A stretch of 34,796 nt of DNA from contig JAHJYN010000183.1 of NCBI GenBank assembly GCA_018826885.1, positions 1-34,796 of the forward strand, given 5' to 3'. The DNA comes from Alphaproteobacteria bacterium. GTDB taxonomy: Bacteria > Pseudomonadota > Alphaproteobacteria > Caulobacterales > Caulobacteraceae. The position numbers and the translations under genes were made by a program. Position 1 is the stretch's first letter. Each line of letters starts with the position of its first letter. The notes under the pieces are model-generated. The model was not told the DNA's origin and searched no databases. It was given only the letters and a program-made list of their open reading frames with translations. Shown piece after piece: positions 1-9,237 of the stretch.

Positions 1-4
1 GAAC

Positions 5-832
5 CTATCGGAACAGCGACAGGACCAGCTGCGGAGTCTGGTTGGCGATGGACAGGGCCTGAACCCCCAGTTGCTGCTTCGTCTGCAGCGCCTGAAGCTT
101 GGCGCTTTCCTTCGCCAGATCGGCATCGACCAGGTTCCCGACCCCCGACTCCAGCGAGTCCGTCAGCTTGCCGACGAACGTCAGATGGGTGGTCAGGGCC
201 TTCGACTTGGTGCCCAGACGCGCGAGCGCGCCAGAGACCGCATCGATGGAGTTGTTGACGGCCGTCAGTGAGGCGGTCGCCTTGGTCAGGGTCTCGATCG
301 ACTGCGTGGCGGCCACGGTGACATTGGTGCTTCCGAGCGCCAGCACCTCCGCTCCCACGGTGATGGTGGCGTTGCCTTGCGCATTGGCCAGGGCGTTGAA
401 ACCGGTCGCGCCGGTCTTCAGCAGGTTGATCCCGTTGAATTCGGCATTTGCGGTCACAGTCGCGATCTGGTCGCGCAGAGCTTCGAAGTCCTCGTTCAGC
501 GCGGCCCGCGCTGCCGTCTTCAGCGACGCGTCGGTCGCTGCCAGTGCCTTCTCCTTCAACTGCAGCAAGAGGTCAGAGACCGTCTCGCCCGCCGCGATGG
601 CCACATCGACTGCGGCAACGCCACGGTCCAGTGACTGTTTGACCGCCCCCAGGGCCCCGATGTCGGCACGTTGCCCCTGGGCGATCGCCCAGATGGCACC
701 GTTGTCCTTCACGCTGGACACCTTCTTGCCGGTGTTGATCCGGCTTTGGGTGACCGCGAGGTCGGAGTTGGTGGCGTTCAGGTTCTGGAGCGCAATCAGG
801 GCGCCCACGTTCGTATTGACCGAATTGCTCAT
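5..832 (-). CDS. Flagellin (FljK/FljL-type)
   Basis: 275-aa ORF; N-term MSNSVNTNVGALIALQNLNATNSDLAVTQSRINTGKKVSS and C-term region ESAKLQALQTKQQLGVQALSIANQTPQLVLSLFR are typical flagellin D0/D1 sequences. Confidence 0.96.
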   Translation of the reverse strand: MSNSVNTNVGALIALQNLNATNSDLAVTQSRINTGKKVSSVKDNGAIWAIAQGQRADIGALGAVKQSLDRGVAAVDVAIAAGETVSDLLLQLKEKALAATDASLKTAARAALNEDFEALRDQIATVTANAEFNGINLLKTGATGFNALANAQGNATITVGAEVLALGSTNVTVAATQSIETLTKATASLTAVNNSIDAVSGALARLGTKSKALTTHLTFVGKLTDSLESGVGNLVDADLAKESAKLQALQTKQQLGVQALSIANQTPQLVLSLFR

Positions 833-865
833 CGGCGGGTCCTTCCATTCTGGTCGGGTGGGTTA

Positions 866-898
866 ACGGTCTTCTGACCGTCGAACCGGTTCTGGTTC
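866..898 (-). promoter_or_regulatory. Inverted repeats in flagellin 5' leader (candidate mRNA stem-loops)
   Basis: ACGGTC-TTCT-GACCGT (866-881) followed by palindrome GAACCGGTTC (883-892) and GAACC...GGTTC (883-887/894-898), just upstream of the flagellin start at 832. Confidence 0.5.
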
Positions 899-1018
899 AC
901 CCTCGCACAGGCAAGAAAGATGCCGCTGCTGCAAAGCTATCAATGATCTGATTTTACCGTGTTTTTCTGAGCGTCATCGCGCCGCGACCGGCAAGAGCTT
1001 CCGGGTCGGGAAAAAACT

Positions 1019-1384
1019 TCAGGCCGCTTCTGACGCTTGGGGGGCCAGGCCCTGCATGATCATACGGTTGATGTCGATCAGCGGCTCGAAGTCTTCCTCG
1101 CCCCGCATGATCTGCGAACTGTGGCGGCTGACGAACAGGCTGATCGAAATGATCTGCGCGCGGAGGGCCTCGCCCATGGCGTTGCCGGGGTCCGAGCAGT
1201 CCGTGGCCAGGGCCGACCAGACACGCCGGTTCCAGTCGAGGGCATCGATACGCGTCGCCACATCCGACGGATCGGTCTGGGCGGCATGCATCAGGGCACG
1301 GGTCACCTGGCCGAACAGCCGGTACTCCATCTCCCGGGGAGTTTCAGTCCGCGCTGCGGCCTTGCTGTACGCCTGAAGCGACAT
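1019..1384 (-). CDS. flaF: Flagellar biosynthesis regulator FlaF
   Basis: 121 aa, N-term [31 protein letters not shown] and central WNRRVWSAL are FlaF-like; adjacent to flbT and flagellin. Confidence 0.93.
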   Translation of the reverse strand: MSLQAYSKAAARTETPREMEYRLFGQVTRALMHAAQTDPSDVATRIDALDWNRRVWSALATDCSDPGNAMGEALRAQIISISLFVSRHSSQIMRGEEDFEPLIDINRMIMQGLAPQASEAA

Positions 1385-1769
1385 GACCCAACCTTTGCTC
1401 TTCGTAGTCGATCAGTTTGCGCGCCGTCATCAGCGCCTTGTAGTACTCGCGCGCCAGGACGTGGCGGGATGCCGCAACACAGTCGGCCATCGCGTCCGGA
1501 TTGCGTGTCGCGCTCATGAACTCGCTGACCCGCAGGGTGAATTCGTCATGGAATTTGGCCGCTGCCGCCTCATCCAGATACATCATCATGACGGGGAAAT
1601 AGATGCGCCGCGCCGGGCTGTTGACCTCGTCGGGCTGCATGATGTCCTTCTCGCGCAGCACGCTGGCCTTGTTCTGGAGAACCAGAACACTGCGGCGATC
1701 CCCGTTCTGGACCACGGCTCCGTTCAGCACGAAACGCTCACCCGGCTTCAAGGACAGTTTCAGCGGCAT
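1344..1769 (-). CDS. flbT: Flagellar biosynthesis repressor FlbT
   Basis: 141 aa, [44 protein letters not shown] is a characteristic FlbT N-terminus. Confidence 0.95.
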   Translation of the reverse strand: MPLKLSLKPGERFVLNGAVVQNGDRRSVLVLQNKASVLREKDIMQPDEVNSPARRIYFPVMMMYLDEAAAAKFHDEFTLRVSEFMSATRNPDAMADCVAASRHVLAREYYKALMTARKLIDYEEQRLGHVASGVQQGRSAD

Positions 1770-1913
1770 CCGGCGGGCCTCCCCTTAAGTCCCGCCCCTG
1801 CGAGCTAGCGCGGCGGTCCCCAAAAGCCTCTAAACAGTCGTGGTTAACCGTGTGTTGTGACAGGGCCGCCAGAGTGCGGGGAATCGCGACGCCTTCGAGG
1901 GTATCAGGCCACC

Positions 1914-3707
1914 ATGTCCAATCCTGCACTCGCCACCCAGCCGGATGCCACAGCCCCCATCGCCCACGGCCCGTTCGCCGTGGCCCAGGGCGTGGCCGGG
2001 GACGCTGCCTCAACCGACGCGCTGAACCGCCTGTCTCGCAAGCTGGCCGGGCGCACAGGGACCGCGAAGGTCCAGCGCCGGATGGTCGAGCACCTGAAGG
2101 CAGCCGTCGCCGCTGTCCGCATGCAGGACTACACCCGCGGCGCCGAGCGCTGCCTCGAGGTCCTGAAGATCGACGAGAAGAGCGGCCTCGCCTGGCACGT
2201 CCTCGCGATCTGTCAGGAAAAGTCCGGCCATCTGGCCCAGGCGCTGTCGGCCTATGAGGCTGCCCTCGCCCTGATGCCGGACGAAAACAACATCGCCCAC
2301 GACCTCAGCCGCCTCGCCCAGCGGCTGGGTCAGCTCGAGATCGCCGAAAAGTTGCTGCGGAAATTCCTCGCGGTCGAGCCCGGCCACATCGACGCCACCA
2401 ACAACCTTGCCTGCGTCCTGCGCGATGCAAACCGGTATGCCGAAGCTGTGGACGTGCTGCGCGACATGATCCAGGTCGAGCCCGGCTGCGCCCTTCTCTG
2501 GAACACGCTTGGCACGGTCCAGAGTGATCAGGGCGACATGGCCACAGCCCTGACCTTCTTTGAAGAGGCCCTGCGCCTCGATCCCGAATTCTCCAAGGCT
2601 CGCTACAACCGCGCCAATGTCCGCCAGCCCCTGGGGGATCTGGAGGGAGCTCTGGCGGATATCGAGGCGGCCTTCCCGGGCGCCGAAGCCGGCTATGAGA
2701 CCGCCATGATGACGATGGCCCGGGCCCTGTTGCGCCTCGGCGCCGGCGACCTTCCCGGCGGCTGGGCCGATTACGAGATCCGGCTCAGCCCCGACATGCC
2801 CGAGGCCATGCATGCCGTTCTCGCCCTGCCGCGCTGGGATCCCGAGACCCAGCCCCTCGCAGGCCGACGCATTCTGGTGGTGGGGGAACAGGGCATCGCC
2901 GATGAAATGGTCTTTGGCAGCGCCCTGGGCGATCTGATCGAGGCGGTCGGCCCTGAAGGCCAGGTCATCGTTGCCGTAGAGCCGCGGCTGGTCGACCTGT
3001 TCCAGCGCAGCTTCCCGCAGGCGATTGTCGGCGGGCATCGCGCGGTAAAAATGGAAGGCCGCCTCTACCGCTACATCCCCTTCATGGAGGGCGAGAACGC
3101 GCCGGCGGCCGACGCCTGGGTGCCGATGGCCAGCCTGATGTCCGTCTTCCGGCCGACCGTGGCCGCCTTCCCTGACCGCGCGGGCTATCTGGTCGCCGAC
3201 CCCGCGCGCGTCGCTCACTGGAAGGCCGAGGTCGAGGCCCTGGGGCCCGGCCTCAAGGTCGGCCTGCACTGGAAGAGTCTGGTTCTGAGCGGCGTTCGCG
3301 CCCGCTACTTCTCCAGCTTCGAGCGGTGGAAGCCGGTCCTGAACACGCCCGGCTGCGTCATGGTCAATCTGCAATGCGGGGACGTGAGCGCGGATCTGGC
3401 CGCCGCCGAGGCCGCCGGCGTCAAGCTCTGGACGCCACCGATCAACCTCAAGGACGACCTCGAGGACCTGGCCGCCTTGTCGCTGGCCATGGATGTGGTG
3501 ATCGGACCGGGCATCGCCGGCACCAATATCGCCGCCGCCGTCGGCGCCGGGACCTGGCTGATCTATGCCCCCGACGATTGGCACCTTCTGGGCACCGACC
3601 GCTATCCTTTCTACCCGCACATGCGCACCTTCGCCCGCGCCTTCGACGGCTGGGACCAGGCGATCCGGGACGTCGCGGCAGCGCTGGCGGAAAGAGCCTC
3701 GGGCTGA
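1914..3707 (+). CDS. Tetratricopeptide-repeat protein (FlbA-like TPR/glycosyltransferase-like)
   Basis: ORF 1857-3707 with likely start ATG at 1914 (MSNPALATQ); multiple TPR units (e.g. ALLWNTLGTVQSDQGDMATALTFFEEALRLDP), C-term GPGIAGTNIAAAVGAGTWLIYAP glycosyltransferase-like; next to flbT. Confidence 0.8.
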   Translation: MSNPALATQPDATAPIAHGPFAVAQGVAGDAASTDALNRLSRKLAGRTGTAKVQRRMVEHLKAAVAAVRMQDYTRGAERCLEVLKIDEKSGLAWHVLAICQEKSGHLAQALSAYEAALALMPDENNIAHDLSRLAQRLGQLEIAEKLLRKFLAVEPGHIDATNNLACVLRDANRYAEAVDVLRDMIQVEPGCALLWNTLGTVQSDQGDMATALTFFEEALRLDPEFSKARYNRANVRQPLGDLEGALADIEAAFPGAEAGYETAMMTMARALLRLGAGDLPGGWADYEIRLSPDMPEAMHAVLALPRWDPETQPLAGRRILVVGEQGIADEMVFGSALGDLIEAVGPEGQVIVAVEPRLVDLFQRSFPQAIVGGHRAVKMEGRLYRYIPFMEGENAPAADAWVPMASLMSVFRPTVAAFPDRAGYLVADPARVAHWKAEVEALGPGLKVGLHWKSLVLSGVRARYFSSFERWKPVLNTPGCVMVNLQCGDVSADLAAAEAAGVKLWTPPINLKDDLEDLAALSLAMDVVIGPGIAGTNIAAAVGAGTWLIYAPDDWHLLGTDRYPFYPHMRTFARAFDGWDQAIRDVAAALAERASG

Positions 3708-3756
3708 CGGAACGGGGCTGGCTTGCGTCGCGTTCTCTCCCTGACAGGAGACAGCG

Positions 3757-4146
3757 ATGACAGCCCCCGACAATACCCCTGACGAGCAGGATCAATCCGA
3801 GACCTTCGACGAAACCCATATCGACGATGAAGGCGAGGGCGACATCCTCCCGGACCAGGCCGACCCTGTCCTCGACGTCACCCAGATGGAGGGCGACGCC
3901 GGGGAGGACGAAGAGGCCGACGACTACGTCCAGACCCTGCAGTCCGTCGACCCCGACGGTCAGGTGGACTCGCGGCCCGATGAGGTTGAACTGGTCTACG
4001 ACGGCCTGATGCGAAACCGTCGCGGCGCCCAGGCCAGCGCCGCCCATTGGGAGGCCCGGCGGCTCGACGACGACGATATCGAGGCGCTCGGCTATGGCCC
4101 CGATGACGACGACGCCCCTCCCCCGAACGACAGGACACCCGCATGA
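3757..4146 (+). CDS. Highly acidic conserved hypothetical protein
   Basis: 129-aa ORF preceded by AGGAGA; Asp/Glu-rich; stop overlaps next start (ATGA). Confidence 0.75.
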   Translation: MTAPDNTPDEQDQSETFDETHIDDEGEGDILPDQADPVLDVTQMEGDAGEDEEADDYVQTLQSVDPDGQVDSRPDEVELVYDGLMRNRRGAQASAAHWEARRLDDDDIEALGYGPDDDDAPPPNDRTPA

Positions 4147-4355
4147 CCCACCCGGACAATGACAACCATCCCGGCAAGGACGACAGTGACACCGACGCCC
4201 CCTTCGCCCGCAAGGCCGAGCGCGAGACCGGCAAGCCCGACCAGTTGAAGGACAAGGTCTCGAAGTCCGAAAGCCGTCAGGACGCCCTGCAGGACGAGGC
4301 GGTCGAGGAGAGCTTCCCGGCCAGCGATCCGCCGACGCCCAAGCAGATCACCTGA
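4143..4355 (+). CDS. Small hydrophilic protein with C-terminal EESFPASDPP motif
   Basis: 70 aa; ends DEAVEESFPASDPPTPKQIT, a motif recurrent in small bacterial hypotheticals; translationally coupled to upstream ORF. Confidence 0.75.
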   Translation: MTHPDNDNHPGKDDSDTDAPFARKAERETGKPDQLKDKVSKSESRQDALQDEAVEESFPASDPPTPKQIT

Positions 4356-4387
4356 ACCCTGTTCACCTGATCGTCCATCGGCTACCA

Positions 4388-4412
4388 CCCTTCCGGAAAC
4401 TCTCCGGAAGGG
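4388..4412 (+). promoter_or_regulatory. Perfect 10-bp stem-loop directly upstream of moxR-like gene
   Basis: CCCTTCCGGA-AACTC-TCCGGAAGGG; 3' arm contains the GGAAGGG Shine-Dalgarno-like sequence 10 nt before ATG 4423. Confidence 0.6.
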
Positions 4413-4422
4413 ACTGCCATTC

Positions 4423-5283
4423 ATGAGCCGATTTACGGGCACGCAGCGCTATATCGCCACCGAGGATCTCAAGGTGGCCGTCAACGCCGCTGTGGCACTG
4501 GAGCGCCCCCTGCTGGTCAAGGGCGAGCCCGGCACGGGCAAGACCGTCCTGGCCTATGAACTGGCCGAGGCGCTCGATGCGCCTCTGATCACCTGGCACA
4601 TCAAGTCCACGACCAAGGCCCACAACGGCCTCTATGAATATGACGCCGTCAGCCGCCTGCGCGACAGCCAGCTGGGCGACGAGCGGGTGCACGATGTGCG
4701 CAACTATCTGAAGCCCGGCAAGCTGTGGGAGGCCTTCACCGCCCCGAAGCGCCCCGTGCTGCTGATCGACGAGATCGACAAGGCGGACATCGAATTCCCC
4801 AACGACCTGCTCCAGGAACTGGATCGCATGGAGTTCTTTGTCCACGAGACGGGCGAGACGATCCGGGCCGAGGCGCGGCCGGTCGTCATCATCACCTCGA
4901 ACAACGAAAAGGAACTCCCCGACGCCTTCCTGCGGCGCTGTTTCTTCCACTACATCCGCTTTCCCGACGCCGAGACGCTGAAGTCGATCGTCGATGTCCA
5001 CTTCCCCGACATCAAGCCGCGTCTGGTGTCCGAGGCCCTGCGCACCTTCTACGAAATCCGCGACACGCCGGGCCTCAAGAAAAAGCCCTCGACCTCCGAA
5101 CTGCTGGACTGGCTGAAGCTGCTGCTGGTCGATGACATCGACCCGGCGACGCTGCGCGAAACCAGTGGCTCGAAGCTTATCCCGCCCCTGCACGGGGCCC
5201 TGCTCAAGAATGAACAGGACGTCCATCTGTTCGAGCGCCTCGCCTTCCTCAACCGCCGCGAGGGCGCGCGCCCCGGCGGCTGA
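4423..5283 (+). CDS. MoxR-family AAA+ ATPase
   Basis: Walker A GEPGTGKT, Walker B VLLIDEIDKAD, sensor IITSNNEKELPDAFLRRCFFHYIRFP. Confidence 0.93.
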   Translation: MSRFTGTQRYIATEDLKVAVNAAVALERPLLVKGEPGTGKTVLAYELAEALDAPLITWHIKSTTKAHNGLYEYDAVSRLRDSQLGDERVHDVRNYLKPGKLWEAFTAPKRPVLLIDEIDKADIEFPNDLLQELDRMEFFVHETGETIRAEARPVVIITSNNEKELPDAFLRRCFFHYIRFPDAETLKSIVDVHFPDIKPRLVSEALRTFYEIRDTPGLKKKPSTSELLDWLKLLLVDDIDPATLRETSGSKLIPPLHGALLKNEQDVHLFERLAFLNRREGARPGG

Positions 5284-5348
5284 CGGCGCCTTACCGCGAT
5301 TTCACTGGATTTCTGGGCCCCGACCCGCAGGATGGGACCGAAGAGGAC

Positions 5349-6176
5349 GTGTTGATGATGCGTACGCCCGCCCTGATCATGAGTAGTCTGCTGGTCGCTT
5401 GCACCGGCCTCGCCGCCTGTGGCGACGACTCCATCCGGATCACCACCACCCGTCAGGGCGGCGAGAACAAGGGCGTGCTCAAGGTCGTCCAGACCCTTCA
5501 ATGCCCCCAGACCCAGGGCAGTCTGACGCGCAAGGGCACGGCCCAGAACGGCGGCACGGTCTGCGTCTATGCGGGGCCGCGCGGATCCGAGGTCACCCTG
5601 CATCTCCAGCCGCTGAACGGCGCCAATGTGGAGGATGTGCTCAAGGCCTTCGAGGATCGCCTGTCAGGGGACATGCCCCGGACGGTCGCGGCCATCCAGG
5701 CATCGGCCCGGTCTGACACCAGCGGGCCTGCATCCGGATCGGACAGCGCCACAGTCTCGGCCCCCGGCGTCAGCGTCGAGGCCGAGGGTGACACGGCCCA
5801 GGTCAAGGTACCCGGCCTGTCGATCAATGCCGACGGTGACCGCGCCAGTATTCGCATCGGCGGCGTGACCATCGACGCCGATGACGGCGCCTCCAGCGTC
5901 AATGTCGAAGGCAACGCTGGGGGGGACAGCGTCAACATCCAGGCCGCCGCCGACGGCGCACTGATCCGCACCCGGGCGGCCGGCGACGCCACCCGCGCGA
6001 CCTGGCTGGTTACCGATGGCCAGACCGAGGGGCAGGGCTGGCGGCTGGTGGGATACGAGGCCCGTGGCCCCGCCGGTGGCCCCCTGGTGATCGCTGTTTT
6101 CAGGGCCAAGGAAACCGACAAGGACCCCCTGATGGACGACGCCCGCGCCCTCCTGACCCTCAACGTCGGCGAATAG
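5349..6176 (+). CDS. Putative lipoprotein with repetitive beta-rich region
   Basis: Signal peptide with lipobox (LLVACTGLAAC); repeats of the form VSVEAEGDTAQVKVPGLSINADGDRASIRIGGVTIDADDG. Confidence 0.75.
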   Translation: MLMMRTPALIMSSLLVACTGLAACGDDSIRITTTRQGGENKGVLKVVQTLQCPQTQGSLTRKGTAQNGGTVCVYAGPRGSEVTLHLQPLNGANVEDVLKAFEDRLSGDMPRTVAAIQASARSDTSGPASGSDSATVSAPGVSVEAEGDTAQVKVPGLSINADGDRASIRIGGVTIDADDGASSVNVEGNAGGDSVNIQAAADGALIRTRAAGDATRATWLVTDGQTEGQGWRLVGYEARGPAGGPLVIAVFRAKETDKDPLMDDARALLTLNVGE

Positions 6177-6247
6177 GCCAAATCTACCCGGCCCCTTGAT
6201 CCGAGGCTCAGGATCGGTCACCTGACCGCCTGATCAAAGGAACCCAC

Positions 6248-6925
6248 TTGGCTGACCGCTCTCCCTCTTCCCGCGCGCCCCGGGCCTGGCAACGCATGTT
6301 GTCGGGGCGACGCCTTGACCTGCTCGACCCCTCGCCGTTCGACATCGAGATCGAGGACATTGCCCACGGCCTGGCCCGCGTCGCCCGCTGGAACGGCCAG
6401 ACGGTCGGCGACCACGCCTTTTCGGTCGCCCAGCACAGTGTGGTTGTCCAGGAGATCGTGGCCCACATCCAGCCCGACATCGAGCCCCGGTGGCTGCTCG
6501 CCGCCCTGCTCCATGACGCCTCGGAATATGTGATCGGCGACATGATCTCGCCGTTCAAATCGGCACTCGGCGTGAACTACAAGGACTTCGAAAGCCGTCT
6601 GGAGACCGCCATCCACGTGCGGTTCGGCCTGCCTGCCAAAACGCCGCGCGCGATCAAGACCCTCATCAAGACCGCCGACAAGGCCTGCGCCTTTTTCGAG
6701 GCCACCCAGTTGGCCGGCTTCAGCAAGACCGAGGCGCTCGGCTTCTTCGGACGCCCCCCCGTCGGCTATGAGCTGGAGATCCGGCCCGAACCTGCCTCGA
6801 TCGCCCAGGCGCGCTACATGGATCGCTACCACGCCCTGATCGCGGCCCGCGATGCCGCCGCCGCACCCAAGGCGACAGCGTGGACGCCGAGGGCGCCGCG
6901 TCGCGCCGCCGGGCGCCGGGGCTGA
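6248..6925 (+). CDS. HD-domain phosphohydrolase (YfbR-like)
   Basis: TTG start; RVARWNGQTVGDHAFSVAQHSVVV ... LLHDASEYVIGDM HD motif. Confidence 0.85.
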   Translation: MADRSPSSRAPRAWQRMLSGRRLDLLDPSPFDIEIEDIAHGLARVARWNGQTVGDHAFSVAQHSVVVQEIVAHIQPDIEPRWLLAALLHDASEYVIGDMISPFKSALGVNYKDFESRLETAIHVRFGLPAKTPRAIKTLIKTADKACAFFEATQLAGFSKTEALGFFGRPPVGYELEIRPEPASIAQARYMDRYHALIAARDAAAAPKATAWTPRAPRRAAGRRG

Positions 6926-6927
6926 CC

Positions 6928-7887
6928 ATGGCCGACTCCGCCCCCCCGACCGGGATCCGCATCGGCCTTTCGGCTGTGGTGATCGGGCTACGGCTGGGCG
7001 AGGCGGTCGTTCTCACGACACGGGCCGAGGACGGCAGTGCCGCCCTGCCCTTCGGCCCCTTCGACCCGATGCGGGATCGCACCTTTGAACTGGCGCTGAG
7101 AGCCTTTGTCACGGCTCAGACCGGCTTTCGCCCCGGCTATGTCGAACAGCTCTACACCTTCGGCGACCTTGGCCGCGCCTCGCCCCGCGCCACGCCGGGT
7201 CCCGAGCGGTTGCGCGAGGTCTCGGTCGGCTATCTGGCCCTGACCGCCGACGCGACAGACACGGCCGCTATTGTCCGGCCCGGGGGCGAGGCCCGCTGGC
7301 AGCCCGTGCTCGACTTTTTTCCATGGGAGGATCACCGACAGGGGCGCCCTCCGGCGCTCGGCCCGCTGGACCACGCCCTGGGCACATGGGTCGAAGCCGA
7401 CCCCCGCCGCCGCGCCCGTGTCGACGCCCTGTTCGCCCCGCAACCGGACCAGCGCTGGAGCGACAGCCGCGTGCTGGAACGCTACGAACTGCTCTATGAG
7501 GCCGGATTGGTTCAGGAGGCAGCGCGCGACGCCGACCGCGACCGGCCGGCCCTGCCGTCGGGCGCACCGATGGCCTCGGATCATCGCCGCATCCTCGCCA
7601 CCGGCCTCGGCCGGCTGCGCAGCAAGCTGCGCTACCGCCCCGTCCTGTTTGACCTTGTGCCGCCCACCTTCACCCTCTCGGACCTGCAGCGCGGCGCCGA
7701 GGCCATCACCGGCATCACCCTGCACAAGCAGAATTTTCGCAGGGGCGTCGAGCGAACCGGTCTGGTCAGCCCGACGGGCCGGTTCAGCACCGGTACCGGC
7801 GGCCGCCCGGCCGAACTGTTCACCCGCAGCGCCGCCGATCCGCTGGACGGCCAGACCCTCGGCACGCCCCTCCCCGCCCTGCGCTGA
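6928..7887 (+). CDS. NUDIX-domain / NrtR-like transcriptional regulator
   Basis: Start ATG 6928 (MADSAPPTGIRIGLSAVVIGL); NUDIX-like N-term and C-terminal winged helix FDLVPPTFTLSDLQRGAEAITGITLHKQNFRRGVERTGLV. Confidence 0.85.
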   Translation: MADSAPPTGIRIGLSAVVIGLRLGEAVVLTTRAEDGSAALPFGPFDPMRDRTFELALRAFVTAQTGFRPGYVEQLYTFGDLGRASPRATPGPERLREVSVGYLALTADATDTAAIVRPGGEARWQPVLDFFPWEDHRQGRPPALGPLDHALGTWVEADPRRRARVDALFAPQPDQRWSDSRVLERYELLYEAGLVQEAARDADRDRPALPSGAPMASDHRRILATGLGRLRSKLRYRPVLFDLVPPTFTLSDLQRGAEAITGITLHKQNFRRGVERTGLVSPTGRFSTGTGGRPAELFTRSAADPLDGQTLGTPLPALR

Positions 7888-7968
7888 AATCGCGGCCCTG
7901 CCCCCTTGCGGCGCCGTGCCGGTGCGACTAGAGAAGCCGTCCGTTCGACCAGAATACGACGGCCCCGC

Positions 7969-8059
<91 letters not shown>

Positions 8060-8185
8060 TTCCTTCATGCGTCGACGGCTACGGCCTGACCAGGAGACTG
8101 ACGACAAGTTTGCGCTAGACTGCCCGCACCATTGCGGTGCCTCAGGCGCTGCATTAGTCATGCGACAGGGTGCTGAAAGACGACC

Positions 8186-9232
8186 ATGGCCGGAGCGACC
8201 ATCTACGACGTTGCCGCCCGGGCAGGCGTCTCGATCAAGACCGTATCGCGCGTAGTCAACCGGGAAGCGAACGTCAGCCGGGCCATGCGCGAGCGGGTCG
8301 AGGAAGCCGTCGTCGCCCTGGGCTATCGACGCAGCCTGTCGGCGCGCGCCTTGGCGGGCTCGAACTCAACGATCATCGCCGCCCTCGTCGACGCCGGTCT
8401 GACCATCGAACACTGGAAGAGCGGACGCGGCAATGACTACCTCAGCCGGCTGGAGCTGGGCGCCCTGATGGAATGCCGGCGGGCCGAGTATCATCTGATG
8501 GTCGAACTCGTCGATCATGGCTCGGAAAACCTCGAGCGTGACATGCTGGCGCTGCTGGGGTCGATCCGCCCGGCAGGTGTGCTTCTCACACCTCCCAACT
8601 CCGATCACGCCCTGGTTCTGGACATTCTGGATGCCGCGGGCGTGGCCTATGCCCGTATCAGTCCGGAAATGGATCTGGGACGGGGCGTCTCGGTCCGGAT
8701 GGACGAGCGGCAGGCCGCTTTTGACATGACCCGGCACCTGATCGAACTCGGACATCGACGTATTGCGCACATTTCCGGGCCGGCGACCTATGCCGCCAGC
8801 CGCTTGCGCCGGGAAGGCTATGAACAGGCCTTGACCGAGGCCGGCCTGCCCCAGACCCCCTCCCTGATGATCGAGGGGGACTTTACCTTTGCCTCGGGAA
8901 TCACCGGCGTTGAACGGCTGCTGGCCGGCGAGCGTCCGACAGCAATCTTTGCCGCCAATGACGATATGGCGCTCGGCGTGCTGCAGGGTGCCGCTGCGGC
9001 GGGCCTCTCCGTGCCGTCCGATCTTTCCGTCGCCGGATTCGACGATACGCCCAGCGCGCTGTTCAGCACCCCACCCCTGACGACCATCCGCCAGCCGGTG
9101 GCCGAGATGGCGGCGGAGGCAACCCGCCGCCTGCTGCCGGCGGCGGGGCAGGACGAACCCGAGGCCGAGGGTCCGGTCGTCGTCGTCCCGTACTATCTCG
9201 TGGTGCGAGGTTCGACCGCCGTTTGCCCCTGA
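8186..9232 (+). CDS. LacI-family transcriptional regulator
   Basis: N-term ATIYDVAARAGVSIKTVSRVVNREANVSRAMRERVEEAVVALGYRRSLSARALAG HTH and hinge; periplasmic-binding-like C-term with FAANDDMALGVL and DLSVAGFDDTP. Confidence 0.97.
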   Translation: MAGATIYDVAARAGVSIKTVSRVVNREANVSRAMRERVEEAVVALGYRRSLSARALAGSNSTIIAALVDAGLTIEHWKSGRGNDYLSRLELGALMECRRAEYHLMVELVDHGSENLERDMLALLGSIRPAGVLLTPPNSDHALVLDILDAAGVAYARISPEMDLGRGVSVRMDERQAAFDMTRHLIELGHRRIAHISGPATYAASRLRREGYEQALTEAGLPQTPSLMIEGDFTFASGITGVERLLAGERPTAIFAANDDMALGVLQGAAAAGLSVPSDLSVAGFDDTPSALFSTPPLTTIRQPVAEMAAEATRRLLPAAGQDEPEAEGPVVVVPYYLVVRGSTAVCP

Positions 9233-9237
9233 CGGGT

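Noticed and set aside
71-866. Plus-strand ORFs opposite flagellin (e.g. 99-866)
   Set aside because: Antisense shadow ORFs of a high-GC coding region; no family resemblance, while the minus strand encodes clear flagellin.
2010-3773. 587-aa minus-strand ORF opposite the TPR gene
   Set aside because: Shadow ORF; the plus strand has clear TPR repeats.
7461-7476. CCAGCGCTGG inside the NUDIX gene as another LacI operator
   Set aside because: Shares only the AGCGCT core; lacks the TGAC/GTCA arms and lies within a coding region.
8126-8146. Short hairpin CCGCACCATTGCGG after the tRNA as a terminator
   Set aside because: Only about 5 bp stem and no T-tract; too weak to call.
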